DNA of 64,000 nt from Streptomyces durmitorensis (lineage in GTDB: Bacteria; Actinomycetota; Actinomycetes; Streptomycetales; Streptomycetaceae), in NCBI RefSeq assembly GCF_023498005.1, contig NZ_CP097289.1, positions 3,844,001-3,908,000 on the forward strand, written 5' to 3'. Shown piece after piece: positions 34,447 to 43,146 of the stretch. The position numbers were made by a program, and so were the translations under genes. The notes beneath the pieces were generated by a model. That model did no database searches. It saw only the letters and a program-made list of their open reading frames with translations, and was not told the DNA's origin. How positions within the stretch are numbered: position 1 is the stretch's first letter; each line of letters starts with the position of its first letter.

Positions 34447-36029
34447 CCAAACCGCAGGACAAGCTCCGCGGTTGGGCCGCGGCGCGCAAGGCGATCATGG
34501 CGGGACTGCGTTTCACGAGCCTCAGGCTCCGGCTGGTCGTGGTGTTCGGCCTGGTGGCGCTCACCGCCGCCGTGACGGCGTCCGGAATCGCGTACTGGCT
34601 GAACCGCGAGGCGGTCCTGACCCGTGCGCAGGACGCGGCCCTGAAGGACTTCCAGCAGGAGATGCAGACCCGCGCCGGCGCGCTGCCGCCCAATCCGACC
34701 CAGGACGAACTGCAACAGGCCGCCGGGACGATGGCCAACAGCAGCCAGCGCTACAGCGTGCTCCTGATCGGCGAGAACTCCGACGGCGACACGATCGTCG
34801 GCTACTCCGACCTGGACGCCTTCACGCTCGCCGACGTGCCCAAGTCGCTGCGCAAGACGGTGAACAAGGAGCAGCCGCTCACGTCGAGCAACAAGAGTCC
34901 GTACCACCTGTACTGGCAGCGGACCGTCGACGGCGGCACCCCGTATCTCGTGGGCGGTGCCAAGGTCATCGGGGGCGGGCCGACCGGTTACATGCTCAAG
35001 TCCCTCGAACCCGAGGCGAAGGACCTGAGTTCGCTCGGCTGGTCGCTCGCGATCGCGACCGGGCTCGCGCTCATCGGCTCCGCGCTGCTCGCGCAGGCCG
35101 CGGCGACCACCGTGCTCAAACCGGTGCACCGGCTCGGTGTCGCCGCGCGGCGGCTCGGCGAGGGCAAGCTGGACACGCGCCTGAGGGTGTCGGGCACGGA
35201 TGAACTTGCCGATCTGTCACGGACGTTCAACCGGACCGCGGAGAGCCTGGAGAAGAAGGTCGACGACATGAGCGCCCGCGAGGAGGCGTCGCGGCGCTTC
35301 GTCGCCGACATGTCGCACGAGCTGCGTACGCCGCTGACCGCGATCACCGCGGTGACGGAGGTCCTTGAGGAGGAGCTCGACGCGGAGACCGGTTCCGTCG
35401 ACCCGATGATCGAGCCCGCCGTACGCCTGGTGGTCAGCGAGACCCGCCGCCTGAACGACCTGGTGGAGAACCTGATGGAGGTCACCCGCTTCGACGCGGG
35501 CACGGCCAGGCTCGTCCTGGACGCCGTCGACATCGCCGACCAGATCACGGCCTGCATCGACGCCCGTGCCTGGCTCGACGCGGTGGAGCTCGACGCGGAG
35601 CGCGGCATCACGGTGCGGCTCGACCCGCGGCGCCTGGACGTCATCCTGGCGAACCTGATCGGCAACGCCCTCAAGCACGGTGGTTCGCCGGTGGAGGTGT
35701 CGGTGCGGCTCGCGGGCGAGAAGCTCGTCATCGCGGTGCGCGACGGAGGCCCCGGCATCCCCGAGGACGTACTGCCGCACGTCTTCGACCGGTTCTACAA
35801 GGCGAGCGCGTCCCGGCCGCGTTCGGAGGGCAGCGGTCTCGGGCTCTCCATCGCGCTGGAGAACGCGCACATCCACGGCGGGGAGATCACTGCCGCGAAC
35901 TCGCCCAAGGGCGGCGCGGTGTTCACGCTGTGGCTGCCGCGCGATCCGTCGGGGCTGCTGCCCGACGACGAGGGGGACGACGGCACGGACGGCGACGCCG
36001 ACGCCGGCGTCGAGGGAGACGAACGATGA
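34443..36029 (+). CDS. afsQ2: sensor histidine kinase AfsQ2
   Basis: A 528-residue membrane kinase that phosphorylates AfsQ1. Helix 1 (VVVFGLVALTAAVTASGIAY) is followed by an extracellular sensor of about 145 residues, helix 2 (SLAIATGLALIGSALLAQAA), a HAMP linker, and the dimerisation domain with His292 in ADMSHELRTPLTA. The ATPase domain has the N box LANLIGNALKHGG, the D box RDGGPGI, FDRFYKA and GSGLGLSIALENAH. The C-tail is acidic (DDEGDDGTDGDADAG). The GTG overlaps the afsQ1 stop. The stop in turn overlaps the ATG of the next gene, so the three form one unit. Confidence 0.95.
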   Translation: MTKPQDKLRGWAAARKAIMAGLRFTSLRLRLVVVFGLVALTAAVTASGIAYWLNREAVLTRAQDAALKDFQQEMQTRAGALPPNPTQDELQQAAGTMANSSQRYSVLLIGENSDGDTIVGYSDLDAFTLADVPKSLRKTVNKEQPLTSSNKSPYHLYWQRTVDGGTPYLVGGAKVIGGGPTGYMLKSLEPEAKDLSSLGWSLAIATGLALIGSALLAQAAATTVLKPVHRLGVAARRLGEGKLDTRLRVSGTDELADLSRTFNRTAESLEKKVDDMSAREEASRRFVADMSHELRTPLTAITAVTEVLEEELDAETGSVDPMIEPAVRLVVSETRRLNDLVENLMEVTRFDAGTARLVLDAVDIADQITACIDARAWLDAVELDAERGITVRLDPRRLDVILANLIGNALKHGGSPVEVSVRLAGEKLVIAVRDGGPGIPEDVLPHVFDRFYKASASRPRSEGSGLGLSIALENAHIHGGEITAANSPKGGAVFTLWLPRDPSGLLPDDEGDDGTDGDADAGVEGDER

Positions 36030-36628
36030 ACCGCCGACGGCTTCGGGCCGCTCTCCTGGCCACCGCGCTGACCGGGACGCTCGCCGGATGCGGGATCCGC
36101 TCGACGGAGGTGCCCACGGACTTCGGTCCCGGTCCCTCCCGGGTGCCGTGCGTGATGTCCGGGTCGAGCATCGCGTCGCAGTCCACCAGCGGCGTGCCGG
36201 TACAGGTCTTCCTGGTGTGCGCGGCGCAGCTGGTGACGGTGGACCGGTCGGTGCGGATCCCCGCGGAGAAGGCGACGTCCGACCGGGTCCGCATCGCTCA
36301 GGCGCTCCTCGACGAGCTCGCGCACACCCCGTCGGCCCCGGAGAAGCAGGCGGGCTTCGCGACGGACGTACGCGGCGGGACGGTCGTCAGCGGCCCCGCT
36401 GAGGGAGATCCCGAGGACGCGCTGCGGTTCAGTTCGTCCCCGGAGGACCTGTCGGCGTTCGCGCTGGCCCAGATCGTGTGCACGTTTGCGGACAGCGCGG
36501 CGGCGGGCGACGACCGCGAGGTCATCATGGGCGGCCCCGGCGACGACCCGCTGCGCCGCTACGAATGCACCCAGGCCGTCCGTCAGCGCCCCGGAACGGT
36601 GGCTCCGCCCACGGAGACGGTGAAGTAG
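36026..36628 (+). CDS. lipoprotein co-transcribed with afsQ1-afsQ2
   Basis: A 200-residue exported lipoprotein: arginine-rich start MNRRRLRAA, hydrophobic core, and lipobox TLAGC. The mature part contains four more cysteines (VPCVMSG, VFLVCAAQ, IVCTFAD, YECTQAV) that could form two disulfides. Its ATG overlaps the afsQ2 stop by 4 bp. From memory, a lipoprotein gene occupies the same place in S. coelicolor (SCO4905). It may modulate the AfsQ2 sensor at the membrane, which is inference from coupling only. It has some likeness to GerMN-type lipoproteins (VFLV, RVRIAQALLDELAHTP). Confidence 0.82.
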   Translation: MNRRRLRAALLATALTGTLAGCGIRSTEVPTDFGPGPSRVPCVMSGSSIASQSTSGVPVQVFLVCAAQLVTVDRSVRIPAEKATSDRVRIAQALLDELAHTPSAPEKQAGFATDVRGGTVVSGPAEGDPEDALRFSSSPEDLSAFALAQIVCTFADSAAAGDDREVIMGGPGDDPLRRYECTQAVRQRPGTVAPPTETVK

Positions 36629-36701
36629 CAGGACCCGGCTGAAGCGGCCGCACAGGGCAGTCACCCTGTGCGATCGGGACAGCACCGCGTACCGGGATGA
36701 G

Positions 36702-37292
36702 ATGCGCGGAACCGATCCTGCCGCTGGGCGCGTCTTGGGGGGCGTGCGTCAAGGCTCGGGCGGCCACGGGGCCGCCATCCGCTTCCGCGCGGCGGGAGGA
36801 TTCCTCCTCGTCGCGCATCTTCTGCTCGTCGGCTGGTTCACTCTGCGTCCACTGGACGTGCCGTGGGTCAGCGCGGCGAACCTTCAGCCGTTCGCCGGCA
36901 TCAAGGCGGATCTGGCGCTCGGCCCTGTCCAGGCGGCCCGGCAGATAGGCGGCAGCCTGCTGCTCCTCGCCCCGCTGGGCCTGCTGCTTCCGCTCGCCGG
37001 GGGGCGGGTGCACGTCTCGCCGCTGGGTTCGCTGGTGCGCACGGTCGCGGCGGGCGCGCTGATCTCGCTCGGCATCGAACTGCTGCAGACCGGGGTCCCC
37101 GGGCAGGTCGTCGACATCGACTCGCTGTTCCTGAACACGGTGGGCGTGGCGCTCGCGCACGTCGCCGTGGTGCCCGCGGTCAGGGCCAGGCTCCGCCGCC
37201 GGACGGACGTGGAGCATCGCGCGGCCCTCCTGCGGGAGGACGCTTCTCAGGGTGCGACCCCGACGATTCCCAGGGTCGGTATCGCACCCTAG
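36702..37292 (+). CDS. VanZ-like membrane protein
   Basis: A 196-residue protein with four membrane helices and the VanZ-like pattern. Helix 1 is followed by WFTLRPLDVPWVSAANLQPF; then GGSLLLLAPLGLLLPL, and the conserved ISLGIELLQTGVPGQVVDID with SLFLNTVGVALAHVAV. VanZ relatives are linked to low-level glycopeptide resistance, but most are of unknown role in wall or lipid biology. It starts 73 bp after the AfsQ-associated lipoprotein gene and may be in the same transcript. A nearby GTG at 36741 is an alternative start. Confidence 0.83.
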   Translation: MRGTDPAAGRVLGGVRQGSGGHGAAIRFRAAGGFLLVAHLLLVGWFTLRPLDVPWVSAANLQPFAGIKADLALGPVQAARQIGGSLLLLAPLGLLLPLAGGRVHVSPLGSLVRTVAAGALISLGIELLQTGVPGQVVDIDSLFLNTVGVALAHVAVVPAVRARLRRRTDVEHRAALLREDASQGATPTIPRVGIAP

Positions 37293-37382
37293 AGCGACGC
37301 TTTGCCCGCTTCGTGAACGTAACTTTGAGTCATCGGGGAAACGCCCCCGGACCTCATGCCGACGGTTCACGAAGGAGCCACC

Positions 37383-37586
37383 ATGACCGCCCTTGCCCGC
37401 CCCACGAACGGCCGGATGATCGGCGGAGTCTGTGCCGCCCTCGCCAAGCGCTTCGGCACATCGGCCACCACGATGCGCGTGATCTTCGTGCTCTCGTGCC
37501 TTCTTCCCGGACCGCAGTTCCTGCTCTACATCGCGCTCTGGTTCCTGCTGCCCACCGAGGGCAAGACCCGGCAGGCCGCCTGGTGA
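37383..37586 (+). CDS. PspC-domain membrane protein
   Basis: A 67-residue protein that is essentially one PspC domain: RPTNGRMIGGVCAALAKRFG, then TSATTMRVIFVLSCLLPGPQ and FLLYIALWFLLPTEGKTR. PspC modules sit in the membrane and relate to envelope stress sensing. The ATG at 37383 follows GAAGGAG by 6 nt, a strong ribosome site. The gene is monocistronic, closed by the long hairpin at 37611-37662. Confidence 0.9.
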   Translation: MTALARPTNGRMIGGVCAALAKRFGTSATTMRVIFVLSCLLPGPQFLLYIALWFLLPTEGKTRQAAW

Positions 37587-37610
37587 TCCGGCGGCTCTCA
37601 CTGCCACATA

Positions 37611-37662
37611 CGTACGCCGATGGGGCGCCCCCTTGCGAAAGGGTGCGCCCCATCGGCGTACG
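37611..37662. terminator. long bidirectional hairpin terminator
   Basis: Perfect 18-bp arms CGTACGCCGATGGGGCGC (37611-37628) and the complement (37645-37662), with further CCCCTT/AAAGGGT pairing inside. It lies between convergent genes (PspC protein and a secreted protein). Confidence 0.9.
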
Positions 37663-37678
37663 CGGAGACCGGTGAGGG

Positions 37679-38083
37679 TCAGCCGAGCGGCAGGCCCTCG
37701 ACGGGCAGACCCTGCGTGGGCAGGCCCCCCTGGAGCGGCAGGGCACCGGCGACCGGCAGACCACCGAGCAGACCGGAGAGCGGGTCGGCGGCGGGCTTGC
37801 CGCGGTCGGCGGCGTCCTTGGTGCTCTCGCCGAGCTTGTCGACGGTCGGCGCGGCGGCCTGCAGGGTGCTGCCGAGCGCGTTCTGGCCCGCGGCGACCGC
37901 CTCGGGGCCACCGGCGGGCAGGGTGTCGGCGACCTGCGCCGTGGGCAGCGTCGAGGTGGCGGCGCCCAGCGCGCCCGTGGCGTCGGGCACGGCCGGTGCG
38001 GCGTTCGCGGCACCCGCGCCGGCGGCGGCGAAGGCGGCGCCGAGAGCGGCGACACCGAGGGTCTTGGCGGCAGACTGCTTCAT
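37679..38083 (-). CDS. small secreted Ala/Gly/Pro-rich protein
   Basis: A 134-residue exported protein. The signal peptide covers residues 1-29 (MKQSAAKTLGVAALGAAFAA, cleavage at ANA-AP). The mature chain is hydrophobic-neutral and repetitive: ALGAATSTLPTAQVADTLPA, then LPLQGGLPTQGLPVEGLPLG with an imperfect G-L-P repeat at the C-terminus. There is no anchor or enzyme motif. The ATG at 38083 is chosen because it opens the signal peptide and has AAGGA upstream. It resembles the secreted protein encoded at 31486-31887 in composition and ending. Function unknown. Confidence 0.78.
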   Translation of the reverse strand: MKQSAAKTLGVAALGAAFAAAGAGAANAAPAVPDATGALGAATSTLPTAQVADTLPAGGPEAVAAGQNALGSTLQAAAPTVDKLGESTKDAADRGKPAADPLSGLLGGLPVAGALPLQGGLPTQGLPVEGLPLG

Positions 38084-38216
38084 CTTCAATGCGTCCTTGA
38101 TGACGGGGACTTTTGAGCGGCCCACGACCGTAAACATGTGAAGGGGCGGTCCGCAAACAGCGAAACGCGACCGGGAATTAATGTTCCCGGCCGCGCCCGC
38201 ATTGCCTCAATTTCTG

Positions 38217-39386
38217 TTACACGTCGACAGAAGCCCTGGTGGAGGCGGTCTGACGGAACAGCCATTCGGACTTCAGCTCGGCATATCCGGGCTTGATGAC
38301 GTCATTGATCATGGCAAGGCGTTCATCGAAAGGAATGAACGCTGATTTCATCGCATTGACTGTGAACCACTGCATGTCGTCGAGTGTGTAGCCGAATGTG
38401 CCGACCAGGTGCTCGAATTCGCGGCTCATGCTGGTGCCGGACATAAGACGATTGTCCGTATTCACCGTGGCACGGAAGTGCAGCTTGCGGAGCAGGCCGA
38501 TGGGGTGCTCGGCGTACGAGCTCGCCGCACCGGTCTGGAGGTTGGAGCTGGGGCACATCTCCAGGGGGATGCGCTTGTCGCGTACGTAGCTGGCGAGGCG
38601 GCCGAGCTTGACGGTGCCGTCGTCGGCGACCTGAATGTCGTCGATGATCCGCACGCCGTGGCCGAGCCGGTCGGCACCGCACCACTGGAGGGCCTGCCAG
38701 ATGGACGGCAGGCCGAAGGCCTCGCCCGCGTGGATGGTGAAGTGGTTGTTCTCGCGCTTGAGGTACTCGAACGCGTCGAGGTGCCGGGTGGGCGGGAAGC
38801 CCGCCTCCGCGCCCGCGATGTCGAAGCCGACGACGCCCAGGTCGCGGTAGCGGTTGGCGAGTTCGGCGATCTCCAGGGCGCGGGCCGCGTGCCGCATGGC
38901 GGTGAGGAGCGCGCCCACGCGGATGCGGTGGCCGTTCGCCTTCGCGCGCCGCTCGCCCTCCCGGAAGCCTTCGTTGACGGCCTCGACGACCTCTTCGAGG
39001 GTGAGGCCCTGCTCCAGGTGCTGCTCGGGGGCGTACCGGATCTCGGCGTAGACGACGCCGTCCTCGGCGAGGTCCTCGGCGCACTCGGCCGCCACGCGCT
39101 TGAGGGCGTCCTTCGTCTGCATGACAGCGCAGGTGTGGGCGAAGGTCTCCAGATAGCGCGGCAGCGAACCGGAGTCGGCGGCCTCCCTGAACCAGATCCC
39201 GAGCTTGTCGGGGTCGGTCTCGGGCAGTGACTCGTACCCCGACTCACGGGCTAGGTCGACGATCGTGCCGGGGCGCAGACCGCCGTCGAGGTGGTCGTGC
39301 AGGAGCACCTTCGGGGCGCGGCGGATCTGTTCGGCGCTGGGCGTTTCGCGGTCCGTGTGACCGGCTTTGGTGGTCTGGCTCGTCAT
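38217..39386 (-). CDS. add: adenosine deaminase
   Basis: Deaminates adenosine and 2'-deoxyadenosine to the inosine forms, feeding PNP. The 389-residue protein has the zinc-binding HDHLDGG (His30, His32), the catalytic HAGEAFG segment, [12 protein letters not shown] with the third His, and [17 protein letters not shown], which carries the last metal ligand region. It is monocistronic on the minus strand. The operator CTACGCGCGTAG lies 16 bp upstream of the start (39403-39414), placing add in the same putative regulon as PNP and deoC. Confidence 0.95.
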   Translation of the reverse strand: MTSQTTKAGHTDRETPSAEQIRRAPKVLLHDHLDGGLRPGTIVDLARESGYESLPETDPDKLGIWFREAADSGSLPRYLETFAHTCAVMQTKDALKRVAAECAEDLAEDGVVYAEIRYAPEQHLEQGLTLEEVVEAVNEGFREGERRAKANGHRIRVGALLTAMRHAARALEIAELANRYRDLGVVGFDIAGAEAGFPPTRHLDAFEYLKRENNHFTIHAGEAFGLPSIWQALQWCGADRLGHGVRIIDDIQVADDGTVKLGRLASYVRDKRIPLEMCPSSNLQTGAASSYAEHPIGLLRKLHFRATVNTDNRLMSGTSMSREFEHLVGTFGYTLDDMQWFTVNAMKSAFIPFDERLAMINDVIKPGYAELKSEWLFRQTASTRASVDV

Positions 39387-39402
39387 CTCGGCACTCTAGC
39401 GC

Positions 39403-39414
39403 CTACGCGCGTAG
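39403..39414. promoter_or_regulatory. nucleoside-regulon operator copy 3 (upstream of add)
   Basis: Perfect CTACGCGCGTAG, 16 bp upstream of the add ATG on the minus strand. The hydrolase gene in the other direction starts 74 bp away. Confidence 0.75.
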
Positions 39415-39488
39415 ATCTCACGGGTCGATACGTAACAGTGACCCCGCGGACGGGTGGCGTACACCATCGCTTCTGACACTGTTCTGTC

Positions 39489-40256
39489 ATGGCACAGCAA
39501 GCGACGCCCGATTCCGCGCGCGCGGCCAGGCTCGGGCGCGTGATCGGCACCCGTCCATCGGCGGTCAGCGGCGCGGTGCTGCTGCTCCCCGGCGGCCACG
39601 AGACCTCTGCCCGCAAGCCGTCCCCGTTCGCCGCGAACGCGATGCGCGCGCTCGGCCGCAGGCTCGCCCAGGACGGCCGCGGCGAGGGGCTCGCCGCGCA
39701 CGTCGTCCATTACCGCTGCCGGGGGTGGAACGGCGCGCAGGCGCAGCTCGCGCGGGACACGGAGTGGGCGGCGGACGAGATCGTCCGCCTCTACGGCGAC
39801 GTCTCGATCTGCCTCGTCGGCATGGACATGGGCGGCCGGGCCGCGCTGCGGGTGGCAGGACACGACGCGGTCAACTCCGTCCTCGCGCTGGCCCCTTGGC
39901 TGCCCGAGGACGATGTGGCCGCGTCCCCCGAACCGGTGAAGCAGCTCGCGGGGCGGCGGGTCCTGATCGTGCACGGCACGAACGACGAACGGACCGATCC
40001 CGAGCTCTCGTTCCGGCTCGCGGAGCGGGCGAAGAAGGCGAACCGGGAGGTGTGCCGGTTCGAAGTCCACTCCGACGGACACCGGTTGCAGCAACATCAC
40101 TCCGAAGTCCAGGCGCTGGCATCGGACTTCGTCCTGGGTTCGCTGTTCGGACACGCGTACTCGCGCCCGCTGGAGGACGCGCTGGCGGCTCCGCCGCCGC
40201 TGGGGCTGCGGATGCCGCTCGCCTCCGGCTTCGGGGAGTCGATGCGGCAGCGGTGA
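39489..40256 (+). CDS. alpha/beta-hydrolase-fold protein with Asp in the nucleophile elbow
   Basis: A 255-residue protein. Strand beta-3 begins SGAVLLLPGGHETS. The nucleophile elbow reads CLVGMDMGGRAAL, so Asp113 stands where Ser is usual (G-x-S-x-G). An acidic residue (Asp166 in VHGTNDERTD) and a His (His198 in SDGHRLQQHH) are well placed to complete a triad. Asp nucleophiles occur in epoxide hydrolases and haloalkane dehalogenases, but the cap region here is minimal. The reaction is therefore unclear; it may also be non-enzymatic. It is divergent from add and shares the 102-bp promoter gap with it. Confidence 0.8.
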   Translation: MAQQATPDSARAARLGRVIGTRPSAVSGAVLLLPGGHETSARKPSPFAANAMRALGRRLAQDGRGEGLAAHVVHYRCRGWNGAQAQLARDTEWAADEIVRLYGDVSICLVGMDMGGRAALRVAGHDAVNSVLALAPWLPEDDVAASPEPVKQLAGRRVLIVHGTNDERTDPELSFRLAERAKKANREVCRFEVHSDGHRLQQHHSEVQALASDFVLGSLFGHAYSRPLEDALAAPPPLGLRMPLASGFGESMRQR

Positions 40257-40370
40257 GGTGCCTGGGCTCGAGCTCGGGCGGTCCCTGCGGGGCTTTCCCC
40301 ACTGCGCCTATTAGCGCGCTCCGCGCGCGGGCACCCCTTGCCCCGCGCCACCGGGTTGGCGGACCTACCG

Positions 40371-40763
40371 ATGAGTTCCGGCCCCCCGCCCAGTCATCCC
40401 AACGTGAACCCCAAACCGCAGCCAGACCTGACCCTCACCGGCACCCTTGACCGAGAGGCCACGCACCGCCTCTGCGAGGAGGCCCGCGCCACGTTGCAAG
40501 CGACCGGCGCGGACGTCCTCGTATGCGACGTCGCGGACCTGGGCCCACCCGTCCTGGCAGCGATAGACGCGCTGGCCCGCCTCCAGCTCACCGCCCGCCG
40601 CGCGGGCGGCCGGATCCGCCTGCGGAACCCGGCCCCGCACCTGCGCGAACTACTGGACCTCGTCGGGATCCCCATGGAGATCGAGATGGAGCGGCAGGCC
40701 GAACAGCGGGAACCACCGGGGCGTGTCCAGGAAGCAGTGGAAGCCCGCGATCCGCCCCTCTGA
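40371..40763 (+). CDS. STAS-domain protein
   Basis: A 130-residue protein whose central part is a STAS (anti-sigma-antagonist-like) domain: LTGTLDREATHRLCEEARAT, VLVCDVADLGPPVLAAIDAL and RLRNPAPHLRELLDLVGI. The usual phosphorylated Ser/Thr region (D-L-S-G-V-x-F-x-D-S) reads VADLGPPVLAAID, without a clear Ser. Classical anti-anti-sigma regulation by phosphorylation is therefore doubtful. The C-terminal 38 codons overlap the 3' end of the convergent ECF sigma gene by 114 bp. The tail after LVGI is charged and low-complexity. The ATG at 40371 is preferred over 40338 because it leaves a short unstructured N-terminus. Confidence 0.7.
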   Translation: MSSGPPPSHPNVNPKPQPDLTLTGTLDREATHRLCEEARATLQATGADVLVCDVADLGPPVLAAIDALARLQLTARRAGGRIRLRNPAPHLRELLDLVGIPMEIEMERQAEQREPPGRVQEAVEARDPPL

Positions 40764-41657
40764 GATCTCGATGACCTGAACCGCCCACGGCGCGAACCCA
40801 CCCTTCTCGGGGTCGGGCTTGTAGTGGGCGAAGCCCGGCGTGCCGTTGACCTCCACCGGGAACAGCTTGCTGTCGGCGCAGGACGCGCCGATGGTCGACA
40901 TGAAGCCGGTGATGTCGGACGTGCCGCGCAGCCACAGGTCGAACGGGGGCATCGTCATGATGGCGTCTTCGTGCAGCAGCGCCGTCAGCGCCGCCATGTC
41001 ATAGCCCTCGAAGGCGGCGACATAGCGCTCAAGGAGCTTCTGCTGCTCGTCGTCCAGCGGATCGGACACCGCCGTGTCGTCCGCATGGCCCTCGGCCAGC
41101 GTCGCCCGCGCCCGCTGCAACGCGCTGTTGACGGAAGCCACCGACGTGTCGAGGAGCTCGGCCGCCTCGCTGGCCTTCCACGCGAGGACCTCGCGCAGGA
41201 TGAGCACCGCCCGCTGCTTGGGCGGCAGTTGTTGCAGGGCGGCGACGAACGCGAGCCGCACCGACTCCTTCGCCACGGCCGCCTCCGCGGGGTCACTGAC
41301 GGACGGCAGCATGCGCGCGTCCGGCATCGGCTCCAGCCATACATTGTCCGGGCGCGGCGTGAGAGCGGCCTGGGCCAGCGGGGCCGCCGCGGTCAGGTCC
41401 ATGGGACGGGCGCGGCGGTTGCCCGCGTTGAGCATGTCCAGGCAGACGTTCGTCGCGATCCTGTACAGCCACGACCTGAGGCTGGAGCGGCCCTCGAACT
41501 TCTCGTAGCTCCGCCAGGCGCGGACCATCGTGTCCTGCACCGCGTCCTCGGCCTCGAAGGCCGAGCCCAGCATGCGATAGCAGTACCCGGTCAGCTCGAC
41601 CCGGTGTTTCTCCAGCGTGACGTCCAGTTCCGACGTCGTCCCTGCGATGTCCGTCAT
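40650..41657 (-). CDS. ECF sigma factor with C-terminal SnoaL-like domain (SigG type)
   Basis: A 335-residue sigma factor. Region 2 is at about 15-85 (RVELTGYCYRMLGSAFEAED, AVQDTMVRAWRSYEKFEGRS). Region 4 is at about 140-195 (LPPKQRAVLILREVLAWKAS, LLDTSVASVNSALQRARATL). Residues about 205-330 form a SnoaL/NTF2-like domain (YVAAFEGYDMAALTALLHED, APWAVQVIEISEGRIAGFHC). Such fused domains replace a separate anti-sigma factor in ECF41/ECF56-like groups and regulate the sigma factor in cis. No anti-sigma gene is adjacent. It overlaps the STAS gene at its 3' end. Confidence 0.87.
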   Translation of the reverse strand: MTDIAGTTSELDVTLEKHRVELTGYCYRMLGSAFEAEDAVQDTMVRAWRSYEKFEGRSSLRSWLYRIATNVCLDMLNAGNRRARPMDLTAAAPLAQAALTPRPDNVWLEPMPDARMLPSVSDPAEAAVAKESVRLAFVAALQQLPPKQRAVLILREVLAWKASEAAELLDTSVASVNSALQRARATLAEGHADDTAVSDPLDDEQQKLLERYVAAFEGYDMAALTALLHEDAIMTMPPFDLWLRGTSDITGFMSTIGASCADSKLFPVEVNGTPGFAHYKPDPEKGGFAPWAVQVIEISEGRIAGFHCFLDTPRWFPLFGLPLHLDLHGDPDEVQ

Positions 41658-41779
41658 ACCGACCCACCCACCCCTGCGGCTACCACGAAAGTCCCAGCAC
41701 TTTGGAAGCTACCGCAGCCCACTGACAACGGCCCCCGGAGTAGGAAAACCCGCAGGCGGGAGGGGGTCGCCCGGAACAG

Positions 41780-43084
41780 CTAGTGCGCGGCCACGAGCCC
41801 CCGCCGGTCCCGCCGCTCCTGGACCCGGGCCGCGTGCGACCCCCAGACGGTGATGGACACGACGCCGAGCACCGCGAGCAGACCCAGGCCCACCGTCCCG
41901 GCCCAGCCCCCCGAGTGGAAGGCGACCGCGCCGAGCGTGCCGCCCGCGCTGGAGCCCAGGTAGTACGCGGACTGGTAGAGCGCCGAAGCCTGCGCACGCC
42001 CCGCGGTGGCCGTACGGCTGACGGACGAGGACGCGACCGCGTGACCTGCGAAGAAGCCCGCGGTGATCAGGACGAGCCCGAGCAGCACCATGGCCAGGGA
42101 GTCGGACAGGGAGAGCAGCAGACCGCCGGCCGTCGTGCTCACCGCCAGGTACAGCGCCCCGCGCCTGCCGAGCCGCGCCACCAGCTTGCCCGCGGCGGCC
42201 GAGGAGACCGTACCGACGAGATAGACCAGGAAGATCGAGCCGATGATGCCCTGCGGGAGCGAGAAGGGCGCCTCGGTGAGGCGGTAGCCGATCACCGTGT
42301 AGACCGCGCCGAAGACCGTCATGAACAGCGCGCCGATCGCGTACAGCCTGCACAGCAGCGGGTTGGCGAGGTGCGAACGGATCGTACGGCCCAGCGCCTT
42401 GGGGTTGAGCGAGCCCGCGGTGAAGTGGCGCGGCGCGGGCAGCAGCGCGCGGAAGGCGAGCGCGCACAGGACGGCCACGATGCCGACCACACCCACGGCC
42501 ACGCGCCAGCCCCAGGCCTGCGCGACCCAGCCCGTGATGACGCGCCCGCTCATGCCGCCGATCGAATTCCCCGCCACGAACATGCCGATCGCGGCGACCA
42601 GCGCCTTGGGCCTGACCTCCTCCGCGAGGAACGCCATCGCGGACGCCGGGAGCCCGGCGAGCGCCGCGCCCTGCACGGCACGCAGCGCGATGAGCGCGCC
42701 GATGGAGGGCGCGAAGGGGACGAGCAGCCCCACGACCACCGCGACCGTCAGCGAGACCGTCATCAGCGTCCGCCGCCCGAAGCGCTCGCTGAGCGCGCTC
42801 AGGGGCAGTACGAAGAGGGCGAGCGCGCCCGTGGCGGCCGAGACCGTCCAACTCGCGGTGCTCGCGCTGACGCCGAAGTCGGCGGAGACGAGGGGGAGCA
42901 GCGCCTGCGTGGAGTAGAGGAGGGCGAAGGTGGCGACACCCGCGAGGAAGAGGGCGAAGCTCATCCGGCGGTAGCCGGGGCCGCCGGGGGTGAGCCGGGA
43001 GTCGGCTTCGGGAGAGGCATCGGTGGACGACGGGGCGGGGGCGACCGCGTGGGTGGCGGACGCCCCGCTACTGGCAGGAGGCAT
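41780..43084 (-). CDS. MFS transporter (12 TM, YnfM-like)
   Basis: A 434-residue major facilitator permease. After a 40-residue polar leader, helix 1 is SFALFLAGVATFALLYSTQA. Motif A is LSERFGRRTLMTVS, and VSASTASWTVSAATGALALF and VAGNSIGGMSGRVITGWVAQ are typical of the YnfM/CynX-like arabinose-efflux group. The second half repeats motif A as VARLGRRGALYLA. It is divergent from a LysR regulator, the usual layout for a regulated exporter. The 62-bp gap must contain both promoters. Substrate unknown. Confidence 0.88.
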   Translation of the reverse strand: MPPASSGASATHAVAPAPSSTDASPEADSRLTPGGPGYRRMSFALFLAGVATFALLYSTQALLPLVSADFGVSASTASWTVSAATGALALFVLPLSALSERFGRRTLMTVSLTVAVVVGLLVPFAPSIGALIALRAVQGAALAGLPASAMAFLAEEVRPKALVAAIGMFVAGNSIGGMSGRVITGWVAQAWGWRVAVGVVGIVAVLCALAFRALLPAPRHFTAGSLNPKALGRTIRSHLANPLLCRLYAIGALFMTVFGAVYTVIGYRLTEAPFSLPQGIIGSIFLVYLVGTVSSAAAGKLVARLGRRGALYLAVSTTAGGLLLSLSDSLAMVLLGLVLITAGFFAGHAVASSSVSRTATAGRAQASALYQSAYYLGSSAGGTLGAVAFHSGGWAGTVGLGLLAVLGVVSITVWGSHAARVQERRDRRGLVAAH

Positions 43085-43146
43085 GTGTCGAACGTAGGCA
43101 CACGTGACTCATCCGTCCAATGCATGGATTGGCCATAATCGTTCCC

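Noticed and set aside
36525..38156. Large minus-strand frame over the VanZ and PspC genes
   Set aside because: Arg/Pro-rich shadow; the VanZ and PspC products on the plus strand have clear domains and ribosome sites.
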